A stretch of DNA of 64,000 bases from Dokdonella_A sp046347015 (GCA_046347015.1 JAXMHA010000010.1:45317-109316); one strand, 5' to 3'; numbered from the stretch's first letter, positions 10,325 to 22,600 are shown. The notes: a model not told the origin generated them from the sequence alone. Numbers and translations: made by a program.

Positions 10325-11521
10325 ATGCCTTTCGGTCCTCGCACACAGGTGTTGCGGCGTCGCTTCACGGAACGCGCCATGCGCTTGGCATTTCGTAGCG
10401 CCGTACCGCCGACACCGGCCGCCGGCACACTGCCGCTGGACGGGATCCACCGCATCCTGGTCTGCCGCTTCGTCCGCACGCTCGGCAACTCGTTGATGCT
10501 GACGCCGCTGCTGCAGGAGATCCATGCGACCTGGCCGGGCGCGGAAATCGACCTCGTCAGCCGCAGCCCCGTGGCCACGGAGATCTACGGCTCGTTCTTC
10601 GGGATCGGCCGGATCATCCGACTGCCCACGCACGCGCCGCGCCACCCGATCCTGACGTTGCGCGCGTTGATGCAGATGCGGAAAACGTACTATGACCTCG
10701 CGATCGATCCTGATCCGCAGTCGCAAAGCGGACGCCTGCTGGCGATCCTCGCACGCAAACGACTCTCGCTGGGATACGGCGGGACGCACAAGAGCGGATC
10801 GATGACGCACGCCGTCCCCACGGACGGCGCACCGCGGCACCAGGCGATGGAACCGGTTTTCCTGCTTCGCCGCGCACTCGGCGAACCGCCGGCGGGTCGC
10901 GCCTATCCCCGTCTCGATATCCGCCTGAGCCCGCTTGAGCGCCGGCACGGCGGGAAAGTGTTGGCGCGCCTGCTGGCGAATGCACCCACGGGCCATTCCG
11001 GCTGCATTGGCGTGTTCGGAAACGCCACGGGTGACAAGCGGTTCGATGGCGGGTGGTGGAACCGCTTCCTGCACGAGCTCGAACCCGGCGTCTCCGGTCA
11101 CCCGCTCGTCGAGATTCTTGCCGCCACCGGAAACTCGTATCTCGATTCGCGTTATCCGTGCTTCTATTCCGGGAACGTCCGCAAGCTGGCCTCGGTGCTG
11201 GCCAATCTCGCGTTGTTCATCACTGCCGATTGCGGCGTGATGCATCTGGCCAGTGCCGCAGGCGTTCCAACCATTGGCATCTTCAAGGTGACCGACCCAA
11301 CGCAATGGGGTCCCTACGGCGGCTCGAACCTGGCAATCGACGCGCGTGGACTTTCGCCCGAACAGGTTGCTGAACGAGTGCTGGAGGCCTGCCACGCTGC
11401 GCTCGCGGCGACCGTCGCCTGCAAGCACCCGGTGCCGCGGCAGCGTCAGGCGAACCACGAGCTCGACCACCCGTTAAGATACCGCTGGACTCCCATCGCA
11501 CCGGGTGCCTCCCGGGCCTAG
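10325..11521 (+). CDS. glycosyltransferase family 9 (heptosyltransferase-like)
   Basis: Cytosolic GT-B glycosyltransferase resembling ADP-heptose:LPS heptosyltransferases, which add heptose to the LPS inner core. The 398-residue product shows RILVCRFVRTLGNSLMLTPLLQEI (N-terminal Rossmann start), GCIGVFGNATGDKRF in mid-protein and the nucleotide-sugar site region FITADCGVMHLASAAGVPTIGIF (about residues 297-319). The in-frame ATG at 10325 was chosen because the remnant PAP2 gene ends at 10287; an ATG at 10379 is possible. The frame is intact, in contrast to the five genes before it. The sugar and acceptor cannot be assigned, and there is no LPS cluster around it. Confidence 0.8.
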   Translation: MPFGPRTQVLRRRFTERAMRLAFRSAVPPTPAAGTLPLDGIHRILVCRFVRTLGNSLMLTPLLQEIHATWPGAEIDLVSRSPVATEIYGSFFGIGRIIRLPTHAPRHPILTLRALMQMRKTYYDLAIDPDPQSQSGRLLAILARKRLSLGYGGTHKSGSMTHAVPTDGAPRHQAMEPVFLLRRALGEPPAGRAYPRLDIRLSPLERRHGGKVLARLLANAPTGHSGCIGVFGNATGDKRFDGGWWNRFLHELEPGVSGHPLVEILAATGNSYLDSRYPCFYSGNVRKLASVLANLALFITADCGVMHLASAAGVPTIGIFKVTDPTQWGPYGGSNLAIDARGLSPEQVAERVLEACHAALAATVACKHPVPRQRQANHELDHPLRYRWTPIAPGASRA

Positions 11522-11656
11522 AGGGCCGCCATCAGGCGGGTGGGGCCATCCGGCGCGCGACGCGGGAGTGCGACTCCCGATACGACCCGCGATCCCGCCC
11601 CGCGCGTTCGAGGCGCGACCATCGGAGCAGCCGGCGCTCCACCCCGAAGTCATCAC

Positions 11657-12414
11657 ATGCCAAGCAGCACCGCTGAAGCGCTCGCAAAAGTTCCCGCCGT
11701 CACGCTCGGGTTCTGGATCATCAAGGTCCTCGCTACCACGCTGGGCGAGACCGGCGGCGACACGCTCTCGATGTCGATGAATCTTGGGTACCTCGTCAGC
11801 ACCGGAATCTTCGCGGTACTTTTCGTTGCTGCCGTGTGCCTTCAGATCCGGGTGCAGCGGTTTCGTCCGCTGGCCTACTGGGCGGCCATCGTCGCCTCGA
11901 CCACAGTCGGCACCACGCTGGCGGACTTCGCGGATCGATCACTGGGCATCGGCTATGCGGGCGGCTCGCTGCTGTTGTCGAGCCTGCTGGCGGCATCCCT
12001 GCTTGCCGGTACCGGACATTGGGCCGGATCGATGTCGCCTCTGTCCATACACCCCGGGCGGAGGCGTTCTACTGGGTCACCATCATGTTCTCGCAGACGC
12101 TGGGTACGGCGCTCGGCGACTGGACGGCCGACAGCGCAGGGCTCGGTTACTCGGGCGCCGCACTCATTTTCGGTGGCTTGCTGGTGGCCACCGCGGGGGT
12201 ATACGCGACGACCCGCGTGTCGCGCACGGTCCTGTTCTGGACGGCCTTCGTGTTGACTCGGCCCTTGGGCGCCGCGGTCGGCGACTTTCTCGACAAGCCG
12301 GTGGATGCCGGCGGACTTGACCTCAGCAGATTGGCGGCCTCCGCCGTGCTGTTCGCGGCGATCGTGGTGTTGATCTTCACGCTGCCGCAACGGGCGGCGA
12401 AGAGTTCGCACTGA
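11657..12414 (+). pseudogene. COG4705-type four-repeat membrane protein, one frameshift
   Basis: Uncharacterised polytopic membrane protein of about 250 residues. It contains repeated pairs of helices marked by TLGETGGDT, TTVGTTLADFADRS, SQTLGTALGDWTADS and TRPLGAAVGDFLDKP, i.e. four copies of a TxxGxxxGDxxxD-like motif. That internal repetition is characteristic of COG4705. The first half (from the ATG at 11657) and the second half (from about 12040 to the stop at 12414) are in different frames; the break is near 12030-12050, between WAG and RIDVASVHT. Otherwise it is well conserved, so the single indel could be a sequencing error. The leader at 11525-11656 contains a perfect hairpin (11563-11568 with 11574-11579). 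Function unknown. Confidence 0.7.
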
Positions 12415-12516
12415 CGAATGCCACGCAGCAGCCGTGCGCCGCCCGCGTCGGAGGCATGATGAGAACCTCGCAGTGACCAAGGCTCCCGCGGCGGGACATG
12501 TGGCCGATCGAACCCA

Positions 12517-14232
12517 TCACCCAGAGGAGGCGGATCCGGCCAGGGTGCGGAACCAGGCGGAGCGCGAGGCATGTGTTGCCTCGGACACGTCGCCGGCATC
12601 ATCGTCACCGTAGCTCCGTTCATCGGGTGCACGTGGTGCGAATCCCGATTTCAGTGCATCGGCTACATGCCAAATGCCAATCCGTCCACCCCGGAACTGC
12701 TGCATGTAGACCGGCTTGGCGGCAAACCGGTAACGTCCCTCGAAACTCATGACATAGCCATTCCTGTGCGCCGCGGCCCACGCGGGCCATTCGACGGGTT
12801 CGATGACCGGCAGCGGCTCGCGCAGCCGCCCCGCGAACTCGTAGACGCCGTGGTGCCAGCCGAGGTGCGCGATCGGCACCCCACTCTGCTGGATGCGCGC
12901 GATCTCCGCCGCCGCGGGACGGACGTCGAAGCGCAGTCCCGTGGTATCGACCAGCACCAGCTTCGCGACCAGCACCATCGCGAGCGACGCCGCGGCGGGC
13001 AGCGCAATCAGGTTGCAACGCCCGCCGAGCAGCAACACGACCGCGCCGAGCGCGACGACCGGCACACCGAACGTCGGCGTCCATGTCACCAGCAAACTCC
13101 AGTTCGGGTGATCCGGCACGAAATGCGGCAGGGCCAGCATCGCGAGGCCGGCCAGCAGCAACAGCACTCCGAAGGGCCGCGGGCGCACCGTGAGCGCGCC
13201 TCGCGCCAGCGCGGCGCCGGCGGCGACCGCGACACCGGGCACGATCGGCAGCAGGTAGTGCGGCTGCTTGCCGCTGACCAGAGAAAACGCCACGAAGGTC
13301 GGCACCACCCACGCGATCGCGAAACGCACGGCCGGTTCGCGCGCCAGCGCCGCCAATGCGCTGCGCGGCCCGCGCAACGCCAGCGGCCACGGCAGCAGCA
13401 TCAGCGGAAACACGATGAGGTACCACCACACCGGCCGGCGGTGGGCGAAGCTCTCGGCGATCCGCCCGACCGTCTGGTGCAGGAAGATCGCGTTCGCGTA
13501 GCCGCTGCCGCCGTGCAGCGCCGCCGGAACCGCCCACGCCAGTGCCACCGCGATGCCGAGCACGACGCCGGCGGCGAGCGCACCGAAGTAGTTCGCGCGG
13601 CGCCCGTCGAGGCGGGCACACCACCACGGCGCCAACAGCGCGGCGAAGCCGAAGTCGAGCAGCATCACCGGCCCCTTGGCAAGAATGCCGAAACCGGTCG
13701 CGAGCGCGACGACGACGATCCCGCGGCGGTTCCGTCCTTCGGTCAGGTCGACGACGCCGTGCAACGCCACGAGCACGCAGGTCGCGAGCAGGACATCGAA
13801 CATGATCGCGTTCGCGAACACGCCGAAGAACATCGTGCCGAGCAGGATCCACATCGCGTAGCGGCCGGCACCCGGCGTCGGGTCGAGCCGCGTTGCGAGG
13901 CGCGCCGTGAGGATCAGGCCCACCGCCGAGCACGCCAGCGTCAGCGCGCGTGCGGTCCACGCGTGCACGCCAGTGACGAGCCAGCCGAGGTTGACCAGCC
14001 AGAACAGCAGTGGCGGCTTGTCCGAATACCACGCGCCATTGAGGTGCGGCACGAGGAACTCGCCGGTCTGCCGCATTTCCCACGCCACCGCGAGGTAGCG
14101 CGTCTCGTCGATCGGCAACGGTTGCACCAGCCACACCACGGGCAGCATCAGCAGCGCCGCCGCGAACAGCGGGTGCTCGACGATGGCGCGCCACGGGCTC
14201 GGCGCGGCGATCGCGGGGTTCGGACAGTTCAT
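12517..14232 (-). CDS. GT39/ArnT-like glycosyltransferase, intact
   Basis: Inner-membrane transferase of the ArnT/dolichyl-phosphate-mannose family; such enzymes attach a sugar from a polyprenyl phosphate donor to lipid A or another periplasmic acceptor. The 571-residue product has about 11-12 hydrophobic helices. The conserved acidic pair of the first periplasmic loop is in LPIDETRYLAVAWEM, followed by WYSDKPPLLFW, and VSGKQPHYLLPIVPG matches the family's second signature. The C-terminal soluble domain extends to the stop. The start at MNCPNP (14232) avoids overlap with the upstream gene; in-frame ATGs at 14267 and 14304 are alternatives and no Shine-Dalgarno decides between them. It probably shares a transcript with the DUF2333 gene before it. 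The sugar is unknown. Confidence 0.82.
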   Translation of the reverse strand: MNCPNPAIAAPSPWRAIVEHPLFAAALLMLPVVWLVQPLPIDETRYLAVAWEMRQTGEFLVPHLNGAWYSDKPPLLFWLVNLGWLVTGVHAWTARALTLACSAVGLILTARLATRLDPTPGAGRYAMWILLGTMFFGVFANAIMFDVLLATCVLVALHGVVDLTEGRNRRGIVVVALATGFGILAKGPVMLLDFGFAALLAPWWCARLDGRRANYFGALAAGVVLGIAVALAWAVPAALHGGSGYANAIFLHQTVGRIAESFAHRRPVWWYLIVFPLMLLPWPLALRGPRSALAALAREPAVRFAIAWVVPTFVAFSLVSGKQPHYLLPIVPGVAVAAGAALARGALTVRPRPFGVLLLLAGLAMLALPHFVPDHPNWSLLVTWTPTFGVPVVALGAVVLLLGGRCNLIALPAAASLAMVLVAKLVLVDTTGLRFDVRPAAAEIARIQQSGVPIAHLGWHHGVYEFAGRLREPLPVIEPVEWPAWAAAHRNGYVMSFEGRYRFAAKPVYMQQFRGGRIGIWHVADALKSGFAPRAPDERSYGDDDAGDVSEATHASRSAWFRTLAGSASSG

Positions 14233-14296
14233 GCGGGGTTCGACAGGCCGGTCGGGCGGCGGCATCATCGCACGCCGCCGATGGCGCGTCGCGCCG

Positions 14297-15328
14297 TCAA
14301 CCACGCTTCAGCAGTTCGCGCAGGTCGATCACCGCCGCGTTCGCGCGCGAGATGTAGTTCGCCATCACCAGCGAATGGTTGGCGAAGAAGCCGAACGGCT
14401 GGCCGTTGAGGATGACCGGGCTGCGCACCGGCTTCTGCGATTCCTCGAGCTCGCGGATGATCTGCTCGAGGCTGACCACCGCGTTCTTGCGCTGGAGGAT
14501 CGGCGCGAAGTCGGCCTGGAACGCCTGCAGCTGCTCGAGCAGCGCCCACGTGTAGCCCCGCGATTCGTAGAACACGTCGTCGATCTGCGTCCACGGCGTC
14601 TTGACGATCTGGCGCGTGGCCGTGGACATCGCGGGTGCCGAGGGATCGACCGGCGCGTCGCCGGCGAGCCGCAACTGGCCAACGCTCGCCGACAGCCGTT
14701 GCGACAGGCTGCCGAGCCGGTTCGACACGAGGTCGAGGTAATCGGCAAGGTTGTCGGCGCGCGCGTAGAACTGCGCGCCATTCGGGTCGTTGCGGCCGAG
14801 CCGCACGAAGTAGCCGTCGACGTGGGCGATCGCCTTGCGGTACTGGCCTTCCGAACTCGGCAGCAACCAGCGGTCGTTCGGGCTCGAGAACAGCGGATCG
14901 GCCTCCTTCAGGTCGACGTCCTCCTCGGACTGCGATTGCGAGCGCGAAAAGCGGTTGCGCAGTTCGCGCGCGAGGTCGCGCGTCGCGGTCAGCACGCCGA
15001 ATTCCCAATTCGGCACGTTGTCCATCAGCACGCCCGGCGGCAGCTTGTCGTTCGACAGGTACCCACCGCGCTTGTCGAGCAGCGTTTCCGCCGAGGTCAT
15101 CAGCGTCGACGTCGTGACCATGCCGGTGACGACCGGGACGTGCCGCGCCTCGGCGCGCGCCTTGGTGGTCGCCACGACGTCGAAGTGCGGCGGCTCGTAG
15201 CTCCACCACCACATCAGCGCGAGCACGACGATGACGTACACCACGACCAGGACCGTCACCAGCCGCCACAGCGCACCGCGCAGCCATGGAACACGGCCTG
15301 TCACTGGGCTCGTCGCGTGGATCGGCAT
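14297..15328 (-). CDS. DUF2333 family inner-membrane protein
   Basis: A 343-residue protein with one N-terminal membrane helix (ALWRLVTVLVVVYVIVVLALMWWW, about residues 20-43) and a long periplasmic domain rich in charged helices (residues 60-343). The conserved C-terminal segment NHSLVMANYISRANAAVIDLRELL is typical of the family (PF10095). Function is unknown in the family. The start is supported by GGAGGAA seven bases upstream of the ATG. The GT39 gene follows within about 65 bases on the same strand. A 7-bp hairpin of palindromic CCCGGG repeats lies just upstream at 15350-15372. Confidence 0.85.
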   Translation of the reverse strand: MPIHATSPVTGRVPWLRGALWRLVTVLVVVYVIVVLALMWWWSYEPPHFDVVATTKARAEARHVPVVTGMVTTSTLMTSAETLLDKRGGYLSNDKLPPGVLMDNVPNWEFGVLTATRDLARELRNRFSRSQSQSEEDVDLKEADPLFSSPNDRWLLPSSEGQYRKAIAHVDGYFVRLGRNDPNGAQFYARADNLADYLDLVSNRLGSLSQRLSASVGQLRLAGDAPVDPSAPAMSTATRQIVKTPWTQIDDVFYESRGYTWALLEQLQAFQADFAPILQRKNAVVSLEQIIRELEESQKPVRSPVILNGQPFGFFANHSLVMANYISRANAAVIDLRELLKRG

Positions 15329-15515
15329 GACGGTTCCTCCGCCGGGTGGCCCGGGCCGTGGCTCTGCCCGGGAAAGACCTTGTTGCTGCTGATTCCGTTC
15401 ATGGTTCGACAAGCCCACCAACAAACGAAGACTTGTCGGATCACTCGGCCTGCGCCCGTCGAAGCCTGTCCCGGGTACGCAGGAAGGCTCGGGCAACGGA
15501 TCGAACGATTTCTCC

Positions 15516-16091
15516 CTACGTTCGCGCGCGCGCCGTGGCCGGTTTGTCCTTGCGTCCGAGCCCGGCCAGCATTGTGGCCAGGTCCTCGGCGTGTTCCTCT
15601 TCCATCGCGAGGATTCCTTCCAGCATCCGGCGCGTGGTGGGATCGTCGTCACCGAGGTAGCGGATCATCTCGCTGTAGCTCTCGATCGCGATGCGTTCGG
15701 CGACCAGGTCTTCCTCGATCATGTCGACCAACCCGTTGCCCTCGACGTACTCCGCATGGCTGCGCGTCAGCAGGCCCTCGGGCGACAGGTTCGGCTTGCC
15801 GTCGAGCTGGGTGATGCGCTGCGAAATCAAGTCGGCGTGGCCCTGTTCCTCGTTGGCGTGCACGAGGAACTCGTCGGCGATCGCCTTGGCGTTGATGCCC
15901 GACGCCATGTAGTAGTGGAACTTGTAGCGCAGCACGCAGACGATCTCGGTCGCCAGCGCCTCGTTCAGCAGTTTCAGAACCGTTTCGCGGTCGGCCTTGT
16001 AGCCCTCGGTCACGGCGCCGCGATGGATGTGCTGGCGCGCCCGCTTGCGGATCGCCTTGATGTCGGTGAGGAACGGCTTTTTCGCGGCCAT
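15516..16091 (-). CDS. ferritin-like (bacterioferritin-type) diiron protein
   Basis: A 191-residue four-helix-bundle protein of the ferritin-like superfamily, expected to bind a diiron centre for iron storage or oxidation in the cytosol. Ligand-type residues are seen in LNEALATEIVCVLRYKF, HANEEQGHAD (ExxH), EEDLVAERIAIESYSEM and AMEEEHAEDL (second ExxH). The C-terminus is short and basic. The start MAAKKPF at 16091 has GAGG ten bases upstream; MRSQ at 16103 is an alternative. It is longer than classical bacterioferritin at the N-terminus (residues 1-30 basic), a form common in xanthomonads. The heme-ligand Met of true Bfr is not evident, so the general name is used. Confidence 0.85.
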   Translation of the reverse strand: MAAKKPFLTDIKAIRKRARQHIHRGAVTEGYKADRETVLKLLNEALATEIVCVLRYKFHYYMASGINAKAIADEFLVHANEEQGHADLISQRITQLDGKPNLSPEGLLTRSHAEYVEGNGLVDMIEEDLVAERIAIESYSEMIRYLGDDDPTTRRMLEGILAMEEEHAEDLATMLAGLGRKDKPATARART

Positions 16092-16212
16092 GGCTTGCGA
16101 CCTCATTGGATTGATCGGAGACCAGTGTAGCGCCCGCGCGCGACCCGGCTCCAACGCAGGGAATCGATCGCTGCAATCGATGCCGTCGATCGCGCGGCCG
16201 CAGTGGCCGGCA

Positions 16213-16485
16213 TCAGCCTGCTGGGGTTCCGGTCGGGCGGCACCAGCCGGTTCCGGACACGTATGCATATCCCGGTTCCGCGCAGATTCCGGTGCTGCCG
16301 GATTGGCAGGGCGGCGCCAGGTCGCGCGTCGTCGCCTTGGCGACGACCCATCCCTTCGGCAGCTCGCCGCAGTGGATTGGCGCGGCGTCGCTCGCCGGCG
16401 CCGGATGGCCGCCGCCGCGGTCGACGTGGCAGCCGCCGGCGCCCGCTGCACTCACGACTGCGAACACCAATCCGATCATTCTCAT
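16213..16485 (-). CDS. small putative lipoprotein
   Basis: An open frame of 90 residues with a lipoprotein signal peptide: MRMIGLVFAVVSAAGAGGC, the lipobox AGGC placing the lipidated Cys at residue 19. The mature part is short (about 72 residues) and contains three further Cys (CGELPKGW, PPCQSGS, GICAEPGYAY) and a final GWCRP, hinting at disulfides. No family recognised. It lies between the pirin and ferritin genes on the same strand, 125 bases after the pirin stop. Coding status rests on the signal sequence and the well-formed frame. Confidence 0.55.
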   Translation of the reverse strand: MRMIGLVFAVVSAAGAGGCHVDRGGGHPAPASDAAPIHCGELPKGWVVAKATTRDLAPPCQSGSTGICAEPGYAYVSGTGWCRPTGTPAG

Positions 16486-16610
16486 GGCGCGATTCCAAGT
16501 GACAGACAACGCAATCATACCCACGGTGGGACATCGAAACCCACGGCGGAATCGGCGCCATTGACGCTCTCGGGCGAGCCCCATCAAGGCGGCCGCCGGG
16601 AATGCGCGGA

Positions 16611-17492
16611 TCAAGGCCCCTTGTCGGGCAACGGAATGAACTCCTTGTCGTCGCCGGGCGGCAACTTGAACTTGCCGGCCTTCCAGTCCGTCGCGGCCTG
16701 CACGATGCGCTCCTTGCGCGAGGACACGAGGTTCCACCAGATGAAACGCGGTCCGAGGGAATCGCCGCCGAGCAGCATGACGGTCGAACGTTCGAGCGCG
16801 CGCAGTACCGGCTTGCCGCCCGCGGCGAACACGACCAACTGCCGGGGCGGGTATTCGGCGCCGTCGCCTTCGTCGCGCACGCGGCCACGCACGACGTATG
16901 CGGCACGCTCGGGATACGCCGCGGGGAATTCGACCCGCGCGCCGGCTTCCAGCTCGGCGTGCACGTAGAACAGCGGCGAATGCACCGGCACCGGGCTGCG
17001 CATCCCGAATGCCTCGCCGGCGAGGACGCGCAACGCCGCGCCATCGGCGACAGCGGCGGGCAGCGTCGCCACCGGATGATGCGTGAAGGCCGGCCCGGTT
17101 TCCTCGAGCGCTTCGGGCAGCGCAACCCACGACTGCAGCAGTTCGAGCCCCGCTCCACCGAACGCATCCGGCACGTCGAACCGTTCCGAGTGGACGATGC
17201 CGCTCCCGGCCGTCATCCAGTTGATGTCGCCGGGCCGGATCACCTGGTCGAAGCCGAGGTTGTCACGGTGGCGCACCGCGCCGCCCAGGAGGTAACTCAC
17301 CGTCGACAGGCCGATGTGCGGGTGCGGGCGCACGTCCGCCAAGCGGCCGGTCGCCGCATCCATCTTCACCGGTCCCGCGTGGTCGAAGAACACGAACGGC
17401 CCGACCGACCGCAACGCCGCGGCCGGCAAGCTGCGCAACACGATCAGGCCCTGTCCGAGATCGTGTTCGCGTCCGCGGATGATGGTGGTCAT
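16611..17492 (-). CDS. pirin family protein (putative quercetinase)
   Basis: Cytosolic bicupin of 293 residues. The metal-binding set of the pirin N-terminal cupin is present: HPHIGLSTVSYL (two His), then HSERF (His and Glu) after INWMTAGSGIV. The pirin C-terminal cupin follows (residues 170-285). Many bacterial pirins have quercetin 2,3-dioxygenase activity or act as redox-responsive regulators; which applies here is not decidable. Start MTTIIRGREHDLGQGL; the frame is intact. The thiC stop lies 58 bases downstream of its start, on the same strand, so pirin could be read from the thiC transcript. Confidence 0.9.
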   Translation of the reverse strand: MTTIIRGREHDLGQGLIVLRSLPAAALRSVGPFVFFDHAGPVKMDAATGRLADVRPHPHIGLSTVSYLLGGAVRHRDNLGFDQVIRPGDINWMTAGSGIVHSERFDVPDAFGGAGLELLQSWVALPEALEETGPAFTHHPVATLPAAVADGAALRVLAGEAFGMRSPVPVHSPLFYVHAELEAGARVEFPAAYPERAAYVVRGRVRDEGDGAEYPPRQLVVFAAGGKPVLRALERSTVMLLGGDSLGPRFIWWNLVSSRKERIVQAATDWKAGKFKLPPGDDKEFIPLPDKGP

Positions 17493-17550
17493 TGCAGGCT
17501 CCAGGTGCGCCGGGTGCCGATGTGCGTTGCGCGCCGAGGGGACTTGTCCG

Positions 17551-19427
<1,877 letters not shown>

Positions 19428-19507
19428 GGCGATTTCCTGCTTCGGGTGGCGCGAGCGCGCGCAGCACATCGCGAAAACGTTTCGAAGCGGCAGCCGCACG
19501 GCGTGCG

Positions 19508-19592
19508 GGGGAAGCTTCCCTACGCCGGCATCACCCGGGTCAGGTACGAAGGTGTTTCTCAGCCGGCCCGCCGGCACCCCGCTTCGGGTGTC
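19508..19592 (-). promoter_or_regulatory. TPP riboswitch (THI element) of thiC
   Basis: On the minus strand the leader contains the canonical TPP aptamer landmarks in order: GGGGTGCC, GGCTGAGAAACACC, ACCTGACCCGGGT, then GATGCCGGCGTAGGGAAGC. It ends about 80 bases before the thiC start. When TPP is abundant, such elements switch off thiC expression. The pairing P1-P5 pattern is complete by eye. Confidence 0.95.
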
Positions 19593-19687
19593 ATTGAACC
19601 ACGGCTGCCGCCATCGGGCCAGCGCGCACGAATGGACGGGCGACGCTGGCGCCCTTGTCCCTACCTCTCACCCGTCGGGGGACGCGA

Positions 19688-22600
19688 ATGCCGGACGAAA
19701 CCACGCCTTCGGTCCAGACGGCACAGCCGCGCTGGCAAGGCGCCGACGACGCGAGCGCGCCAACTACCAGTTGTTCCTGACCAGACTTCGCGGCCAGCTC
19801 GCGCACGCCGCCGCCGGAACCGGCCAGCGCCGACGATCGCGACAACGCACGTGTTCAGACGCCGCGTCAGCTTTCGCCACGGCGACGGCAGCGAGTCATA
19901 CGGCTACATCGACCTCTACCGCGCGCGGCTGCTTCGTGCTGGAAGCGAAAGACGTCGGGAAACCAGCGACCGACGCTACGACGAAGGCATGCTGCGCAGT
20001 CGCGCAGGCCGAGAACTACGCGCGGGCGCTGCCCGCCGATGAGGGCGCCCGCCTTTCGTCGTCGTTGTCGACGTCGGCCACAGCGCCGAGTTGTACAGCG
20101 AGTTCTCGCGTTCCGGCACCACCCTACACGCCGTTCCCCGACCCGCGCAGCCACCGCATCACGCTGGCCGACTTGCGCCAGCCGGCGATCCGCGAGCGCT
20201 TGCGCCGGTGTGGCTCGATCCCCTCGCGCTCGATCCCTCGCGCAAGGCGGCCCGCGTTACGCGCGAGATCGCGGCCCGGCTGGCCGACCTCGCGAAGAGC
20301 CTCGAACGCACGCACGCGCCGGAAACCGTCGCGCAATTCCTGATGCGCTGCCTGTTCACGATGTTCGCGGAGGACGTGAAGCTGCTGCCGTCGGCCAGCT
20401 TCCGCGAACTGCTGGTGCGCTACGCCGACCAGCCGGACGTGGCGATGCGCATGCTCGGGCAACTGTGGCGCGACATGGACACCGGCGGCTTTTCCGCCGC
20501 GATCGCGAGCGACGTGCTGCGCTTCAACGGCAAGCTGTTCAAGAGCCCCGATACATTGCCGCTGACGCGCGAGCAGGCTTGGCGCTGCTGATCGAGTCCG
20601 CGAAGGCCAAATGGGAGAATGTCGAGCCCGCGATCTTCGGCACCTTGCTCGAACGCGCGCTCGATCCGCCGAGCGCCACGCACTCGGTGCGCATTTCACG
20701 CCGCGCGCCTACGTCGAGCGGCTGGTGCTGCCGACCGTGATCGAACCGCTGCGCGCGGAATGGAACGACGTGCGGGCCGCCGCGCTGGTCCAGCTCGCGG
20801 AAGCCGAACGATCGCGCGAACACGCGCCGGGGCAGGCCGGCCCGGAAGTCGCCGGCCGAACGGCTGAAGCCGTATAACGCGCAATTGCGCGCCGTGCGCG
20901 ACACCGTGCTCGGCTTCCACCAGCGCCTGTGCAGCGTCCGCATCCTCGATCCCGCGTGCGGTTCCGGCAATTTCCTGTACGTGACGCTGGAACACCTGAA
21001 ACGCCTCGAAGGCGAGGTATTGAACACGCTGGAGGAGTTCGGCCTCAGCCGGCTCGGCGTGTCCGCGCAGACCGGGTTGGACATCGCGGCCGAACGCGCG
21101 CTTCCCGCGGCGGCGCAGACCGTCGATCCGCACCAGTTGCTCGGCATCGAGCTCAACCCGCGCGCCGCCGCGATCACCGAAGTCGTGTTGTGGATCGGTT
21201 ACCTGCAATGGCACTTCCGCACGCATGGCGACGTGAATCCGCCACAGCCAGTGGTCAAGGATTTCCACAACATCGGGAACCGCGACGCGGTGCTCGCGTA
21301 CGACCGCATGGAATGCGTCACCGACGAAGCGCGGCGTGCCGATCACCGCTGGGACGGCAAGACGATGAAGGCCTCGCCCGTCACCGGCGAACCGGTTCCC
21401 GACGAGAACGCGCGCGTACCGCTGGAACGCTACGTCAACCCGCGCAAGGCGGAGTGGCCGCCAGCGGATTTCGTGGTCGGCAATCCGCCGTTCATCGGCA
21501 ACAAGCGCATGCGCCTTGCGCTCGGCGATGGTTACGTCGAAGCCCGGGACACGTGGCCAGAAGTGCCGGAATCGGCCGACTTGGTGATGTACTGGTGGCA
21601 CCACGCGGCGACGCTCGCCGCACGTAGCGCGCTGCGCCGCTTCGGCCTCATCACCACCAATTCGATTCGCCAGACCTTCAATCGCCGCGTGGTCGAGGCG
21701 GCGCTCGCGCCGTCGGGAAGATGCCGCCGATCTCGTTGGCGTTCGCGTTCCCGACCATCCGTGGATCGATGCCGTCGATGGCGCGGCGGTGCGGATCGCG
21801 ATGACGGTCGGCGAAGGCGGCCAGCACGCCGGACGGTTGCTGCGACGTGATCGACGAGCAGCCGGACGCGAATGGGGGAGATCGCGGTCGAGGTGCGCGA
21901 CGAAACGGGCGTCATTCACGCCGACTTTGCGGATCGGGGCGGACATCGCGTCCGCGCAGCCGCTGCTTGCCAGCTCGCTGCTCAGCAATCGCGGCGTGAT
22001 CCCGCATGGCGAGGGCACGGTCGTCCACGGCGAGGAACAGGCGATCGCGCTCGGCCTGCACACCGTGCCCGGCCTCGACGCGCGACTGCGGCCGTATCGC
22101 AATGGTCGCGATCTCACGCGAACGCCGCGCGGACGTGCGCGTGATCGACTTGTTCGGCCTGACCGCGGAAGAAGTCCGCTCGCGATTTCCCCGCGGTGTA
22201 TCAGTGGCTGCTTGAACGCGTGAAACCCGAACGCGACGAGAACCCTCGCAATGATCAGTGCGCTGAACGATGGTGGATTTTCGCGGAGCCTCGCAAAGTC
22301 ATCGCGCGCGGCCCATACAAAACTCGCCCGCTACATCGCCACCGTCCAGACCTCGAAGCATCGCTTCTTCGTCTTCCTCGACGCCGAAATCCTGCCGGAT
22401 GACAAACTGATCGCGATCGGTTCCGACGATGCCTTCCTGCTTGGCGTGCTGTCGAGTCAGGTGCACGCTGATTGGGCACTGGCGGCGGGCGCGACACTCG
22501 AAGATCGCCCCGTCTACAACAAATCGACCTGCTTCGATCCGTTTCCCTTTCCCGCCGCGACCGATGCGCAACGCGCCCGCATCCGCGATCTCGGCGAACA

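Noticed and set aside
12571..14409. Plus-strand open frame of 612 codons opposite the intact GT39 gene
   Set aside because: Arg/Gln/His-rich shadow with no recognisable motif; the minus-strand frame encodes a typical membrane glycosyltransferase.
15350..15372. Terminator for the ferritin gene
   Set aside because: The hairpin lies 140 bases past the stop and lacks a T run on the minus strand.
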